Part shown: positions 16,980 through 25,863 of the stretch, piece by piece
Position numbering within the stretch: the first letter of the stretch is position 1
Layout: the number at the start of each line of letters is the position of its first letter
DNA from: Nonomuraea solani
GTDB lineage: Bacteria > Actinomycetota > Actinomycetes > Streptosporangiales > Streptosporangiaceae
DNA length: 64,000 nucleotides
Direction: 5' to 3'
NCBI RefSeq assembly: GCF_900108335.1
Contig: NZ_FNVT01000004.1
Location: forward strand, 248,001 to 312,000
Notes under the pieces: generated by a model
What the model was told of the DNA's origin: nothing
The model's database searches: none
Seen by the model: the letters and a program-made list of their open reading frames with translations, nothing else
Program-made: the position numbers and the translations under genes

Positions 16980-17971
16980 TGGACTCGGACTGGGCAGACG
17001 TAAGGCTGCACGTCGTCACCGGCAAAGGCGGCACCGGCAAGACGACCGTCGCCGCCGCCCTCGCTCTGGCCCTCGCCTCGGGCGGCCGAAAGGTGCTGCT
17101 CGTCGAGGTCGAGGGACGGCAGGGCATCGCGCAGATCTTCGACAGGCCGCCGCTCCCCTACGAGGAGCGCAAGATCGCGGTGGCGCCGTCGGGCGGCGAC
17201 GTCTACGCGCTCGCCATCGATCCCGAGGACGCCATGCTCGAGTACATGGAGATGTTCTACGGGATGCGCAGGGCGGGCCGGGCGCTGACCAAGATGGGCG
17301 TCGTCGACTTCGCCACCACGGTGGCCCCCGGCTTTCGCGACGTGCTCGTCACGGGCAAGACCACCGAGGCCGTACGCAGGCGCGGCAAGAACGGCCGCCG
17401 GGTCTACGACGCGGTGGTGCTCGACGCGCCGCCCACCGGCCGCATCTCGCGCTTCCTGAACGTCACCAACGAGGTCGCCGGGCTGGCCAGGGTCGGGCCC
17501 ATCAAGAACCACTCCGAGCTGGTCAGCGGGGTCGTGAAGTCCCCCGAGACCGCGGTGCACTTCGTCACCCTGCTGGAGGAGATGCCGGTCCAGGAGACGC
17601 TCGACGGCATCGCCGAATTGCGTTCGGCCGGGCTTCCCGCAGGCGGAATTTTCATCAACATGGTGCGCGAATCACTGCTCCCCCAGGCCGCTCTTGACAC
17701 GGCTGTCAAGGACCGATTCGATCCGACGGAGCTCATGCTGGGTCTCAAGGCGGCGGGCGTCGCCGACGGCGCGCAGGCCACGACGCTGGCCGAGGCGCTC
17801 GCGCGGGAGGTCGTCGAGCACGCCCACCGCACGGAGCTGGAGCGCGCCGAGCGCGAGACGCTGGCCGGCGCCGGACTGACGAGATACGAGCTGCCGCTGC
17901 TGGCCGACGGCGTCGACCTGGCCGGCCTGTACGAGCTCGCGGAGAGCATGCGCACCCAGGGAGCAGCGTGA
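16979..17971 (+). CDS. Get3/ArsA-like ATPase, subunit A
   Basis: A 330-residue deviant-Walker-A ATPase (GKGGTGKTT at about residue 15), related to Get3/ArsA and corresponding by order and sequence to Rv3679 (BagA) of M. tuberculosis. The switch/Walker B region is DAVVLDAPPTGRISRFL. The second gene starts inside its stop codon (GTGA), consistent with the heteromeric pair reported for mycobacteria. It lacks the metal-binding cysteines of arsenite pumps, so an arsenic role is unlikely. The actual client is unknown here. Confidence 0.87.
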   Translation: MDSDWADVRLHVVTGKGGTGKTTVAAALALALASGGRKVLLVEVEGRQGIAQIFDRPPLPYEERKIAVAPSGGDVYALAIDPEDAMLEYMEMFYGMRRAGRALTKMGVVDFATTVAPGFRDVLVTGKTTEAVRRRGKNGRRVYDAVVLDAPPTGRISRFLNVTNEVAGLARVGPIKNHSELVSGVVKSPETAVHFVTLLEEMPVQETLDGIAELRSAGLPAGGIFINMVRESLLPQAALDTAVKDRFDPTELMLGLKAAGVADGAQATTLAEALAREVVEHAHRTELERAERETLAGAGLTRYELPLLADGVDLAGLYELAESMRTQGAA

Positions 17972-19095
17972 AGAAGCCCGCCAGACTCGACATCGACGCG
18001 ATCCTCGACGACCGCGGCACCCGGATCATCGTCTGCTGCGGCGCCGGCGGCGTGGGCAAGACCACGACCGCGGCGGCGCTGGGGCTGCGGGCCGCCGAGC
18101 GCGGCAGGTGCGCGGTCGTGCTGACCGTCGATCCCGCGCGCCGCCTGGCCCAGTCGATGGGGCTGAGTGAGCTGGACAACACGCCGCGTCTGGTCAGCTC
18201 GCCCGAGGGCGACGGCCAGCTCTACGCGATGATGCTCGACATGAAGCGCACGTTCGACGAGATCATCGAGGCGCACGCCGATCCCGAGCGGGCCCGCCAG
18301 ATCCTGTCGAACCCCTTCTACCAGTCCCTTTCCTCCAGCTTCTCCGGCACTCAGGAGTACATGGCCATGGAGAAACTGGGCCAGCTCCGCCGCTCGGACG
18401 AGTGGGACCTGATCATCGTGGACACACCGCCCTCACGCTCGGCGCTCGACTTCCTCGACGCTCCCGAGCGGCTCGGGCGCTTCCTCGACGGCCGGTTCAT
18501 CCGGATGCTGACGGCGCCCGCCAAGGCGGGAGGGCGCAGCGCGTTCCGGCTGCTCAACGCCGGGTTCGGCCTGATGGCCGGGGCGATGACCAAGCTGCTG
18601 GGCGCACAGGTGATCAAGGATCTGCAGACGTTCGTGTCCGCGCTGGACGCCGTGTTCGGCGGGTTCAGGCAGCGGGCCGAGATGACGTACCGGCTGCTGC
18701 AGGCGCCTGGCACGGCCTTCGTGGTGGTCGCCGCGCCCGAGCGCGACGCGATGCGGGAGGCCTCCTACTTCGTCGAGCGGCTCGCCGAAGAGCGCATGCC
18801 GCTGGCGGGTCTGGTGGTCAACCGGGTGCACGAGTCGCCCGCGCCGGCGCTCTCGGCAGCCCGCAGCGCCGCCGCCGCGGAGGATTTGGAGTCGAGGGGC
18901 GAGCACGAGCTCACCGCCGCCGTGCTGCGGCTGCACGCCGGCAGAATGCAACTCGCGGCCCGTGAGAGCCGCGAGCAGGAGCATTTCGTCTCGGCCCACC
19001 CCACGGTTCCCGTGGTGCAGGTTCGCGCCATGTCCGAGGACGTTCACGATCTGACAGGTCTGCGGCAGATCGGGGACCTGCTGGCGAGCGCATGA
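17968..19095 (+). CDS. Get3/ArsA-like ATPase, subunit B
   Basis: A 375-residue partner ATPase with P-loop GAGGVGKTT near residue 27, LTVDPARRLAQSMG (switch I) and DLIIVDTPPSRSALDFLD (switch II). It corresponds to Rv3680 (BagB) by position directly upstream of a convergent whiB4. The two subunits differ in length and in their client-side helices, fitting a heterodimer in which each half has a distinct surface; that is inference from the mycobacterial pair. Confidence 0.87.
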   Translation: MKKPARLDIDAILDDRGTRIIVCCGAGGVGKTTTAAALGLRAAERGRCAVVLTVDPARRLAQSMGLSELDNTPRLVSSPEGDGQLYAMMLDMKRTFDEIIEAHADPERARQILSNPFYQSLSSSFSGTQEYMAMEKLGQLRRSDEWDLIIVDTPPSRSALDFLDAPERLGRFLDGRFIRMLTAPAKAGGRSAFRLLNAGFGLMAGAMTKLLGAQVIKDLQTFVSALDAVFGGFRQRAEMTYRLLQAPGTAFVVVAAPERDAMREASYFVERLAEERMPLAGLVVNRVHESPAPALSAARSAAAAEDLESRGEHELTAAVLRLHAGRMQLAARESREQEHFVSAHPTVPVVQVRAMSEDVHDLTGLRQIGDLLASA

Positions 19096-19097
19096 AA

Positions 19098-19125
19098 GTA
19101 CGGCCGGCGGCGGCGCCGGCCGTAC
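19098..19125. terminator. Bidirectional terminator, ATPases / whiB
   Basis: A 12-bp perfect stem (19098-19109 with 19114-19125, loop GCGG) lies between the convergent ends of the second ATPase gene and whiB. Confidence 0.8.
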
Positions 19126-19143
19126 GCGGTCGCCGGGCTTGGA

Positions 19144-19440
19144 TCAGCCCGCGATCAGCTCATTGGTTCGTTCGTACTCTTCTTTGGCCGACTCGAGCAG
19201 GTCACGCCACGAGTCCACGTCAGGTCGCCGTCGAAGCAGCGCACGCCGTTCCCGTTCAGTCATACCGCCCCACACCCCGAACTCGATGCGATTGTCCAGC
19301 GCATCAGCGAGGCATTCAGTACGGACCGGGCAACCCCGGCAGATGAGCTTGGCCCTGTTCTGCGCGGCGCCCTGCACGAACAGGGCATCCGGATCCGCAC
19401 CCTTACAGGCGGCACGGGAGGTCCAATCCGTGATCCACAT
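19144..19440 (-). CDS. whiB4: WhiB-family iron-sulfur regulator (WhiB4-like)
   Basis: A 98-residue WhiB protein. The [4Fe-4S] ligands are Cys12, Cys34, Cys37 and Cys43 (CRGCPVRTEC), followed by the turn GVWGG (55-59) and the basic DNA-contacting ERERRALLRRR. The segment ADPDALFVQGAAQ and the position between the Get3-like ATPases and a class A PBP match WhiB4 of mycobacteria, a redox-responsive regulator. The ATG follows GGGGAG on the minus strand. Confidence 0.92.
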   Translation of the reverse strand: MWITDWTSRAACKGADPDALFVQGAAQNRAKLICRGCPVRTECLADALDNRIEFGVWGGMTERERRALLRRRPDVDSWRDLLESAKEEYERTNELIAG

Positions 19441-19683
19441 TGTTCGACCCCACTCCCCTTAGGTGGTCAGTCGTCATTTGGGGCCGACGGGCGCGGGCGC
19501 CGAGCCTCCGTATTCAGTTGCCGCAGAGGAGAACGTACGCAACTAGACGTTCGGGCCGACAGACCCCAGAGGACCAATTTCTCGCCGCGCTCTTGACCGG
19601 GAATGACTAGTCACCCCCGTCAGTCAAGGCGAAATGGTGTCGTGCTACCGATTAGGTCAGTCTTTCGACGTACTCTTGGTAGC

Positions 19684-21963
19684 GTGCAAGCCCAGCGCAA
19701 AGATCGCTCCAACCCCGTCCTCAACGTCCTGCGCCTCATCATCGCGGGAGCGGCGGCCGGGGTGCTGGCGGCCGCCGTGGCCCTGCCGGCTGTCGGCGGA
19801 GCGGGGATGTCCACCAGGAGCGCGGTCGAGGGGCTCAACCTCAAGCCCGAAAACCTGGACGAACCTCCTCTGCCCGAACGCACCGAGCTGTTCGACGCCG
19901 ACAACAAGCAGATCGCCATGTTCTACTTCGAGAACCGGCAGTCCGTCACCCTTGACCAGGTGGCCCCGATCATGCAGACGGCGCTGATCGCGATCGAGGA
20001 CTTCCGTTTCTACCAGCACGGGCCGATCGATGTGGAAGGAACGGCCAGAGCGCTCGCCAAGAATCTGACGAGCGGCGGCGTGATGCAGGGTGGATCGTCG
20101 ATCACCCAGCAGTACGTCAAGCAGGTTCTGGTCAACAAGGCCGAGACGCGGGAGGCGCAGGCGGCGGCCATCGCGCCGACGATCTCCCGCAAGCTGAGCG
20201 AGCTGCGCTACGCCATGGCGATCGAGAAGAAGTACAGCAAGAACCAGATTCTTGAGAAATATCTCAACATCGCCTACTTCGGCGCGGGCGCGCACGGCAT
20301 CCAGGCCGCCTCGAAGCGCTTCTTCAACAAGCCGGCCTCGAAGCTCAACCTTTCCGAGGCCGCCACGCTCGCCGGCGCCGTCCAGAACCCGGCCAGGACC
20401 GACCCCAACGTCGGCCCCGAGTCCCGCGCGCGGCTGCTGGAGCGGCGCAACATCGTGCTGGACCGGATGGCCGAGCTGAAGATGATCACGTCGGAAGAGG
20501 CCGCCGCGGCCAAGGCGAAGAAACTGGGCTACAAGGACACCAAGGTGCCCGGCGGCTGCGAAGCCAGCAAATATCCGTACTTCTGCCTCTACGTCCAGTA
20601 CGAGATCCTCAACAACGAGGACTTCGGCAAGAACCAGGACGAGCGCAGGAAGCTGCTCCAGCGCGGCGGCCTGAAGATCAAGACCACGCTCGACACCAAG
20701 ATGCAGGCGGCCGCCGAAAAGGCGATCAAGAAGTATGTGAGCACCAAGGACAAGCCCGTGGCCTCGCAGGCCATGGTCGTCCCCGGCACCGGCGAGATCA
20801 AGGCGATGGCCGCCTCGCGGAAGTTCGGCCAGAGCAAGAAGAAGAACGAGATGAGCTACAACATCGTGGCCGACGCGGCGCACGGTGGCGGTCGCGGGTT
20901 CCAGCAGGGCTCGACGGCCAAGGTCTACACGCTGGCCGCGGCACTGGAGGAGGGCCTGAAGTACGGCGACGGCTTCCCCGCCCCCGCCGGCTACACCGCC
21001 AGCGGCTACGGCTCGTTCAAGAACTGCAAGAACCAGAACGTCGGCGACCCGTCGCACACCGTGCGCAACTCCAGCGAGGGCGGCGGCGGCTTCAAGACCC
21101 TGGAGAGCGGCACCTGGGGCTCGGTGAACACGTTCTTCATCAAGCTGCAGGAGAAGGTCGGGCTCTGCGACACGGTCAAGATGGCCAAGAAGCTCGGCGT
21201 CAAGCGGGCCGACGGCGGGAAGCTGTCGGAGGTCGAGACGTTCACGCTCGGGGTCAACGAGGTCGACCCCATCACGATCGCCAGCTCGTACGCGGTCTTC
21301 GCCTCGCGCGGCCAATACTGCAAGCCGCTGGCCATCACCGAGATCGAGGACAGGAACGGCAAGGCCAAGCAGTACAAACCGAAGTGCTCCCAGGTGATGG
21401 AGGAGGAGGTCGCCGACGCGGTCAGCGGCATCCTGTCCGGTGTGTTCACCAAGGGCACGATGCAGGAGGTCGGCGGCATCGGGCGTGACGCGGCCGGCAA
21501 GACGGGCACGACCGACAACTACATGTCGGCGTGGTTCGCCGGCTACACGCCCAACCTGTCCTCGGCGGTCAGCCTGGGCGACCCGCGCGGCACCTCGGCG
21601 CACAAGCTGATCGGGGTGAAGATCGGGGGCACCTACTACCCGTACGTGTACGGCGCGTCGATCTCCGGCCGGGTGTGGAAGGACTCCATGCTCCGCGCGC
21701 TGAAGGGGATCGAGCCGACGAGCTTCAATCCGGTGGACCGCTCGCGGTTCGGCGGCTGCTCGGACAACTGCGCGCCCAAGCCGCCCAAGAAGAAGGACGA
21801 CGAGGAGGGGCCGGGGCGCGGTGGCGACGACGGCGACCCGTTCGACATCTTCGAGCCGCCGGACGGCCGGGGCGGTGGCCCCGATGACGGCGGCGACGGT
21901 CCCGGCAACGGGCGCGGGCGCGGTGGCGCCGGCGAGATCGGCCCGATCACGCCGGCCGGCTAG
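19684..21963 (+). CDS. Class A penicillin-binding protein (PonA2-like)
   Basis: A bifunctional peptidoglycan synthase of 759 residues: one N-terminal membrane anchor, a GT51 glycosyltransferase domain (EDFRFYQHGPIDVEG; GGSSITQQYVK), and a transpeptidase domain with the SxxK serine in GSTAKVY, SxN in SVN and KTG in GKTGTT. The tail is Pro/Gly/Asp-rich with no visible PASTA domain. GTG at 19684 is preferred: a TACTCT -10 box (19671-19676) ends 7 bases before it, a leaderless arrangement. An ATG 81 bases upstream at 19603 is in frame but would place the promoter inside the gene. Confidence 0.9.
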   Translation: MQAQRKDRSNPVLNVLRLIIAGAAAGVLAAAVALPAVGGAGMSTRSAVEGLNLKPENLDEPPLPERTELFDADNKQIAMFYFENRQSVTLDQVAPIMQTALIAIEDFRFYQHGPIDVEGTARALAKNLTSGGVMQGGSSITQQYVKQVLVNKAETREAQAAAIAPTISRKLSELRYAMAIEKKYSKNQILEKYLNIAYFGAGAHGIQAASKRFFNKPASKLNLSEAATLAGAVQNPARTDPNVGPESRARLLERRNIVLDRMAELKMITSEEAAAAKAKKLGYKDTKVPGGCEASKYPYFCLYVQYEILNNEDFGKNQDERRKLLQRGGLKIKTTLDTKMQAAAEKAIKKYVSTKDKPVASQAMVVPGTGEIKAMAASRKFGQSKKKNEMSYNIVADAAHGGGRGFQQGSTAKVYTLAAALEEGLKYGDGFPAPAGYTASGYGSFKNCKNQNVGDPSHTVRNSSEGGGGFKTLESGTWGSVNTFFIKLQEKVGLCDTVKMAKKLGVKRADGGKLSEVETFTLGVNEVDPITIASSYAVFASRGQYCKPLAITEIEDRNGKAKQYKPKCSQVMEEEVADAVSGILSGVFTKGTMQEVGGIGRDAAGKTGTTDNYMSAWFAGYTPNLSSAVSLGDPRGTSAHKLIGVKIGGTYYPYVYGASISGRVWKDSMLRALKGIEPTSFNPVDRSRFGGCSDNCAPKPPKKKDDEEGPGRGGDDGDPFDIFEPPDGRGGGPDDGGDGPGNGRGRGGAGEIGPITPAG

Positions 21964-21996
21964 GGCCTCCGTCCGTGTGATCGGAGAGGAGGCCCT
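21962..21996 (+). terminator. Terminator of the PBP gene
   Basis: AGGGCCTCC (21962-21970) pairs with GGAGGCCCT (21988-21996), and inner bases TCCG/CGGA can extend the structure. It overlaps the stop codon. Just downstream (about 22016-22050) is a short tandem repeat of GATGGCCTTCGAGGGCCTTC-like units. Confidence 0.65.
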
Positions 21997-22179
21997 GTGA
22001 TCGCCCTCTGGCGCCTCGATGGCCTTCGAGGGCCTTCGATGGCCTTCGAGGGGCGCAGGAGGTCTCAGAGGGCGTCCTAGCGCCCCCTGGCGCGTCCCAC
22101 GGCCTCACGGCCTCGTCTGGCCGCGCGGTGGCCCTGTCCAGGCGGCCGGCTCGGCGCGTACAGCCTTGAAGCAGGCGGT

Positions 22180-22635
22180 CTAACCGGCCAGCTTGGCGCG
22201 TACGGCCGCGGCGACCCGGCCGCCCTCGGCCCTGCCCGCCACCTTCGGGTTGACGACCTTCATGACCTGCCCCATGGCCTGCGGCCCGGCGGCGCCGGTC
22301 TCGGCGATGGCGGCGGCGACCAGCTCGGCCAGCTCCTCGTCGGAGAGCTGCGCGGGCAGGTATTCCTCCAGCACCGCCTGCTCGTCCAGCTCCGCCTGCG
22401 CCTGCTCGGCCCGGCCCGCGTTGCCGAACGCCTCCGCCGCCTCGCGCCGCTTCTTGGCCTCCTTGGTCAGGACCTTGATGATCTCGTCATCGCTCAGCTC
22501 CCTGGCCTGCTTGCCGGCGACCTCCTCGACGTTCACCGCCGCCAGGGCCATCCGGACGGTACGGAGGCGTACCTCGTCACGGCTCTTCAGCGAGGCCGTC
22601 AGATCGGCCTTCAGCTTGTCCTTCAATGCGCTCAT
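22180..22635 (-). CDS. GatB/YqeY domain protein
   Basis: A 151-residue helical GatB/YqeY-domain protein (SALKDKLKADLTASLKSRDE, then ALAAVNVEEVAGK and EEYLPAQLSDEELAELV). The domain also ends GatB, where it contacts tRNA; the stand-alone version has no proven role. The ATG at 22635 is preferred over one three codons upstream because the conserved sequence starts there. Divergent from the phosphoesterase with 68 bases between them. Confidence 0.9.
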   Translation of the reverse strand: MSALKDKLKADLTASLKSRDEVRLRTVRMALAAVNVEEVAGKQARELSDDEIIKVLTKEAKKRREAAEAFGNAGRAEQAQAELDEQAVLEEYLPAQLSDEELAELVAAAIAETGAAGPQAMGQVMKVVNPKVAGRAEGGRVAAAVRAKLAG

Positions 22636-22691
22636 GCGGTCCATCTTGCCGCCTGCGCGGACTACCCGGTCGCCTCGCGCCGGATCTCGGG

Positions 22692-22704
22692 CATCATGAA
22701 TACG
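22692..22704 (+). promoter_or_regulatory. Candidate leaderless promoter of phosphoesterase
   Basis: CATCAT (22692-22697), an imperfect TANNNT box, ends six bases before the GTG at 22704 and there is no ribosome binding site; the same geometry is seen at the bagA-like and PBP genes. Confidence 0.35.
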
Positions 22705-23597
22705 TGAGGAAAGCCGTCGCGGTACCCCTGTCCATGCTCGGTCTCGGCCTTGCCGGGCTGGGTTACGCCTCTGTGGTGGAGCGGAACTGGTTCCGGCTGC
22801 GCCGCTTCGACGTCCCCGTACTGGCGCCCCACCAGCGCCCGATCCGCATCCTGCACCTGTCCGACCTGCACCTGACGCCGGGCAGGACGATGCTGATCAA
22901 CTGGGTCCGCTCGCTGGGCGACCTGGAGCCCGACCTCGTCGTCAACACCGGCGACTCGATCGCGCACCCGGACGCCGTGCCCTCGCTCCTGCACGCCCTG
23001 GAGCCCCTGCTCTCCCGGCCCGGCCTGTTCGTCTACGGCTCCAACGACCTCTACGCCCCGAAGCCGAAAAACCCGGCCCGCTACCTGTGGCGCACCTCCA
23101 AGAACGATCGCCGCCAGCACATCCCCTCACTGCCGTGGGAGGAGCTGGGCGCGGGCATGGCGGCCGAAGGCTGGCTCGACATGAACAACACCACGGCCCG
23201 CATCAAGGTCGGCGACCTCGACGTGGCGGTGGCCGGCATCCACGACTCCCACATCTCCCGCGACCGCTACGACCTGGTGGCGGGCCCGGCCCCGGCGGAG
23301 GCCGACCTCCGGCTGGGCGTCATGCACTCGCCGGAGCCCCGCAACATGACCCGCTTCGCCGCCGACGGCTACCAGCTCCTGCTGGCCGGCCACACGCACG
23401 GGGGCCAGCTCTGCATCCCGTTCTACGGCGCCCTGGTCACCAACTGCGGCATCGACCGGGCCCGCGTCAAGGGCCTGAGCCGCCACGACGGAGCCTGGCT
23501 GCACGTCTCGGCCGGCCTCGGCACCTCTCCCTACGCGCCGGTCCGCTTCGCCTGCTTCCCGGAGGCGACGCTGCTGACCCTGGTTCCCCGGAGATAA
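22704..23597 (+). CDS. Membrane-anchored metallophosphoesterase
   Basis: A 297-residue calcineurin-like phosphoesterase with an N-terminal membrane anchor (LSMLGLGLAGLGYAS). Metal ligands: HLSDLHL (D-x-H), NTGDS, GSND (in the usual GNH[D/E] position, with Ser and no His), and GHTHGGQ. The lost histidine in the third motif may alter activity. Its place after the PBP gene matches Rv3683 of mycobacteria. Probably acts on a lipid or nucleotide phosphate at the membrane, unproven. Confidence 0.87.
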   Translation: MRKAVAVPLSMLGLGLAGLGYASVVERNWFRLRRFDVPVLAPHQRPIRILHLSDLHLTPGRTMLINWVRSLGDLEPDLVVNTGDSIAHPDAVPSLLHALEPLLSRPGLFVYGSNDLYAPKPKNPARYLWRTSKNDRRQHIPSLPWEELGAGMAAEGWLDMNNTTARIKVGDLDVAVAGIHDSHISRDRYDLVAGPAPAEADLRLGVMHSPEPRNMTRFAADGYQLLLAGHTHGGQLCIPFYGALVTNCGIDRARVKGLSRHDGAWLHVSAGLGTSPYAPVRFACFPEATLLTLVPRR

Positions 23598-23663
23598 AGG
23601 CGGTCACAAGCACCTAGGAAGTCCGCTAGACTTTCCAAGCACGCGCACGACGAAGGCGTGCAC

Positions 23664-23737
23664 CGGGGTGTAGCGCAGCTTGGCAGCGCGCTTCGTTCGG
23701 GACGAAGAGGCCGTGGGTTCAAATCCCGCCACCCCGA
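23664..23737 (+). tRNA. tRNA-Pro (CGG)
   Basis: A 74-base cloverleaf: acceptor CGGGGTG/CACCCCG, anticodon arm CTTCG-TTCGGGA-CGAAG giving anticodon CGG, T arm GTGGG-TTCAAAT-CCCGC. CCA is not encoded. An obvious hairpin terminator follows 19 bases later. The decayed genes downstream suggest that its 3' end has served as an integration site. Confidence 0.95.
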
Positions 23738-23755
23738 CCCAGAAGTATCAGGTAG

Positions 23756-23786
23756 AAGGCCGCTTCCGAAGATCGGAAGCGGCCTT
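23756..23786 (+). terminator. Terminator after tRNA-Pro
   Basis: A 13-bp perfect stem AAGGCCGCTTCCG / CGGAAGCGGCCTT with a 5-base loop, ending in TT and then ACTC. Confidence 0.8.
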
Positions 23787-23815
23787 ACTCGTCTCTTGAG
23801 TGACCAACTGCGTGA

Positions 23816-24181
23816 CTACACCTTCCGGGGTTGCCTGCCTGTACGACTGCGAGGTCCCAGGGAGTCCCACATCTCCGACTCGCGCGTCATGACCTTCACG
23901 GGTGTGCCCAACTCCTCTCGAATGTTGTCCAGCAAGGCGTAGTACGCCTGCCCGTACAGATCCTTCGTCCAGTCGGCGTCGTTCAACGCAGGATCCCCGG
24001 ACAGCATGTCCTTGTAGGCGGCCTCGTAGAACGACCACAGATCATGGCAGCGGCTCTGCAAGAACAATGAGCCGACCAAGGTGATACGAGCGGCGACCAG
24101 TGCAGCCTCGCTGTTGAGACCCCTGATCCTCTCGAACTGAGTGGAAGCTGGCTCGTGACCTTCTCCGGTGTTGCCCGGCAA
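23816..24181 (-). CDS. Hypothetical protein
   Basis: A 121-residue soluble, mainly helical frame (ALVAARITLVGSLFLQSRCH, YKDMLSGDPALNDADWTKDL) ending in a basic tail. Composition looks protein-like: balanced charged residues and no runs of Arg/Pro. I recognise no family. It is on the minus strand in the decayed region after tRNA-Pro, about 175 bases from a second unknown gene on the same strand. The start is uncertain. Confidence 0.45.
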   Translation of the reverse strand: MPGNTGEGHEPASTQFERIRGLNSEAALVAARITLVGSLFLQSRCHDLWSFYEAAYKDMLSGDPALNDADWTKDLYGQAYYALLDNIREELGTPVKVMTRESEMWDSLGPRSRTGRQPRKV

Positions 24182-24355
24182 GGCGTTTCAGCGCAGGAAC
24201 ACCGCTTGATCATCTTGGGCGCCATCGGCCCGACGCGTAGCGGCAGCGAGCGCACACCTCATGTTTTGACCGCGCAGGTTCGCCGGGTTGAGGAGCGGTC
24301 GTATCGGACGTCACGGCACATCCAACCACCCCGCCGAATATTCCCTGTTAGAGGA

Positions 24356-24682
24356 CTACTTCCCGTGCAGGCTCTCGATTTCGGCGGCCAGCCCGGCCAT
24401 GTCACGCACGTGCGTGTAGTACTTGGTCGCGTACTCGTCGTCAATCGCCGGGAGGACCTTCTCGAACACCGACGTCAGCCGCGTCAGGCCTGCGCGGTGC
24501 TGTTCGCTGAGCGGGCCTTCGAGGACGCCTGCGGCGTAGCTGTAGGCGTCCGCATCGAGCATCACCATGTCCCGGCCCTCGATGTCCAGGCCGCGGAAGC
24601 CGGGTGGGAACGGGTTGGCCATGTGCTCGGCCATCATCCGCGAGAGCGCGTCGAGCTTCTCTTCGAGCATGCGGGAGATCAT
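24356..24682 (-). CDS. Hypothetical protein
   Basis: A 108-residue helical protein (MLEEKLDALSRMMAEHMAN, LTRLTSVFEKVLPAIDDEYA, VRDMAGLAAEIESLHGK) with coiled-coil character. The ATG at 24682 is taken because residues before it (MGMPACPG) look non-coding. I recognise no family. It faces the same way as the unknown gene at 23816-24181 and could be part of the same relic element. Confidence 0.45.
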   Translation of the reverse strand: MISRMLEEKLDALSRMMAEHMANPFPPGFRGLDIEGRDMVMLDADAYSYAAGVLEGPLSEQHRAGLTRLTSVFEKVLPAIDDEYATKYYTHVRDMAGLAAEIESLHGK

Positions 24683-24926
24683 GCCAGGGCACGCGGGCAT
24701 CCCCAAGCGCGGTTCGCGTCATTGGATCGGACGTCCCAGCGCCCCAACCTCGCCAAGGACACCGGGATCATGGAGCCGGACAGCGTCAACACGGCTCAGG
24801 TCCTATGTGACCTTGGCTGCCCGATGCGGGATCACGTTGACCACATCGGGCAAGCCGGTGCTCGTGCTGCAACAAATCAGGCCGGGCAACGGGTCCAAGT
24901 ACGTCTATCAGGTGGGGTACGGCGAG

Positions 24927-25288
24927 GGGTGAGCGTCCCGTCCTGGTGGCCCGCGCCGGCACCGTCGTCACGCTGGCCCGATGACGCCGCCGCGCACGGC
25001 ATCCCGTTCCGGCTTACCCTCCAGCAGCAGGTCGAGTACGAGATCGTGCCGGACGTCGACTGGACCGGATTGCGTATCCTCGCCTCTGCCCAACTGCGGC
25101 ACGGCGCGACTCCCTGGCGGATGGGGGCGGCCGACTACTCCTCGGGGCTGGAGCTGGGCGAACCCACCCCACGCTCCGGCAGCCCCGCGGCCAGCCACCG
25201 GGACCAGACCCTCGCCGACGCGATGGGCGCCGCCGACCGCGCGGTCATGGAAGAACGCCTCATCCCCGCACTCACGCGAACCAGATGA
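24927..25288 (+). pseudogene. C-terminal remnant resembling DUF2399/TIGR02679
   Basis: An open frame without a credible start encodes IVPDVDWTGLRILASAQL, then PWRMGAADY, then DQTLADAMGAADRAVMEERLIPAL. This is the order of motifs I associate with the C-terminus of TIGR02679/DUF2399 proteins, the JetD-type Toprim-like subunits of SMC-based Wadjet (type III) plasmid defence. The N-terminal two thirds and all SMC partners are missing, so it is a relic if the match is right. The assignment is from memory of motifs and could be a different Toprim family. Confidence 0.4.
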
Positions 25289-25470
25289 ACGACCACCTAT
25301 TGCCTCTACGTCCTACCAACTCGGAGGGCGCCTCACTTCTCTTCGCGGCTCCCGCCTCGAGTCTCACCGCCGTGAATCCAGGCTGAGCAGCAGGAACATA
25401 CCGCGCGTATACCGGCTTCTGCTTTGCTCACCGTGTAGATCGAGTCCAAGATTCTACGAACGGAGATCGC

Positions 25471-25839
25471 ATGCGAAAGCTGGCACCGACACTTGCTTTG
25501 GCCACCACGCTCGGCCTTGCAACGGTGGGCTCAATCGCCCTGATCAGCTCCACACCCAGCTCCGCATCAGCGGGCAGCGTTCCGGCGGCCAAGCCCACCT
25601 ATTCAGTGACATGCAGTGCGAGTGCCGACCGGACCCCAAAGATCGACATCGGCAGAGCAACCTGCAAGAACGTGCACACCTTCCGGGTCGTGATCCGTTG
25701 CAAGACCAAGGGGAGCGCCACGACGTCGACAAAGATCAACGGCCCGTGGAAGGAATCCGGAGAGACATCCACGAGGCAGTGCCCTGCCGCGCTGCCATAC
25801 ATTGCCTCGGCGACCTACTCCTACTTGCTGGACACCTGA
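25471..25839 (+). CDS. Small secreted protein
   Basis: A 122-residue exported protein: MRKLAPTLALATTLGLATVG begins a Sec signal ending near residue 34 (SSASAG). The mature part has four cysteines (VTCSAS, RATCKN, VIRCKTK, TRQCPA), suggesting two disulfides, and is rich in Thr/Lys/Ser. ACGGAGATCGC precedes the ATG. The last codons are copied by a 20-bp tandem duplication that spans the stop. No family recognised. Confidence 0.65.
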   Translation: MRKLAPTLALATTLGLATVGSIALISSTPSSASAGSVPAAKPTYSVTCSASADRTPKIDIGRATCKNVHTFRVVIRCKTKGSATTSTKINGPWKESGETSTRQCPAALPYIASATYSYLLDT

Positions 25840-25863
25840 CAATCTTGCTGGACACCTGACAAT
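25824..25863 (+). repeat. 20-bp perfect tandem duplication
   Basis: TTGCTGGACACCTGACAATC occurs twice head to tail (25824-25843 and 25844-25863); the first copy contains the stop codon of the secreted protein. Confidence 0.9.

Noticed and set aside
19657..21603. A 648-codon minus-strand frame inside the PBP gene
   Set aside because: It mirrors the codon bias of the sense gene; the product is Leu/Gly/Val/Arg low-complexity and unlike any protein I know.
24720..24932. Short plus-strand frame ending VLVLQQIRPGNGSKYVYQVGYGEG-like sequence
   Set aside because: The C-terminal 40 codons look protein-like, but there is no start, no ribosome binding site and no recognisable family; too little to call a gene.
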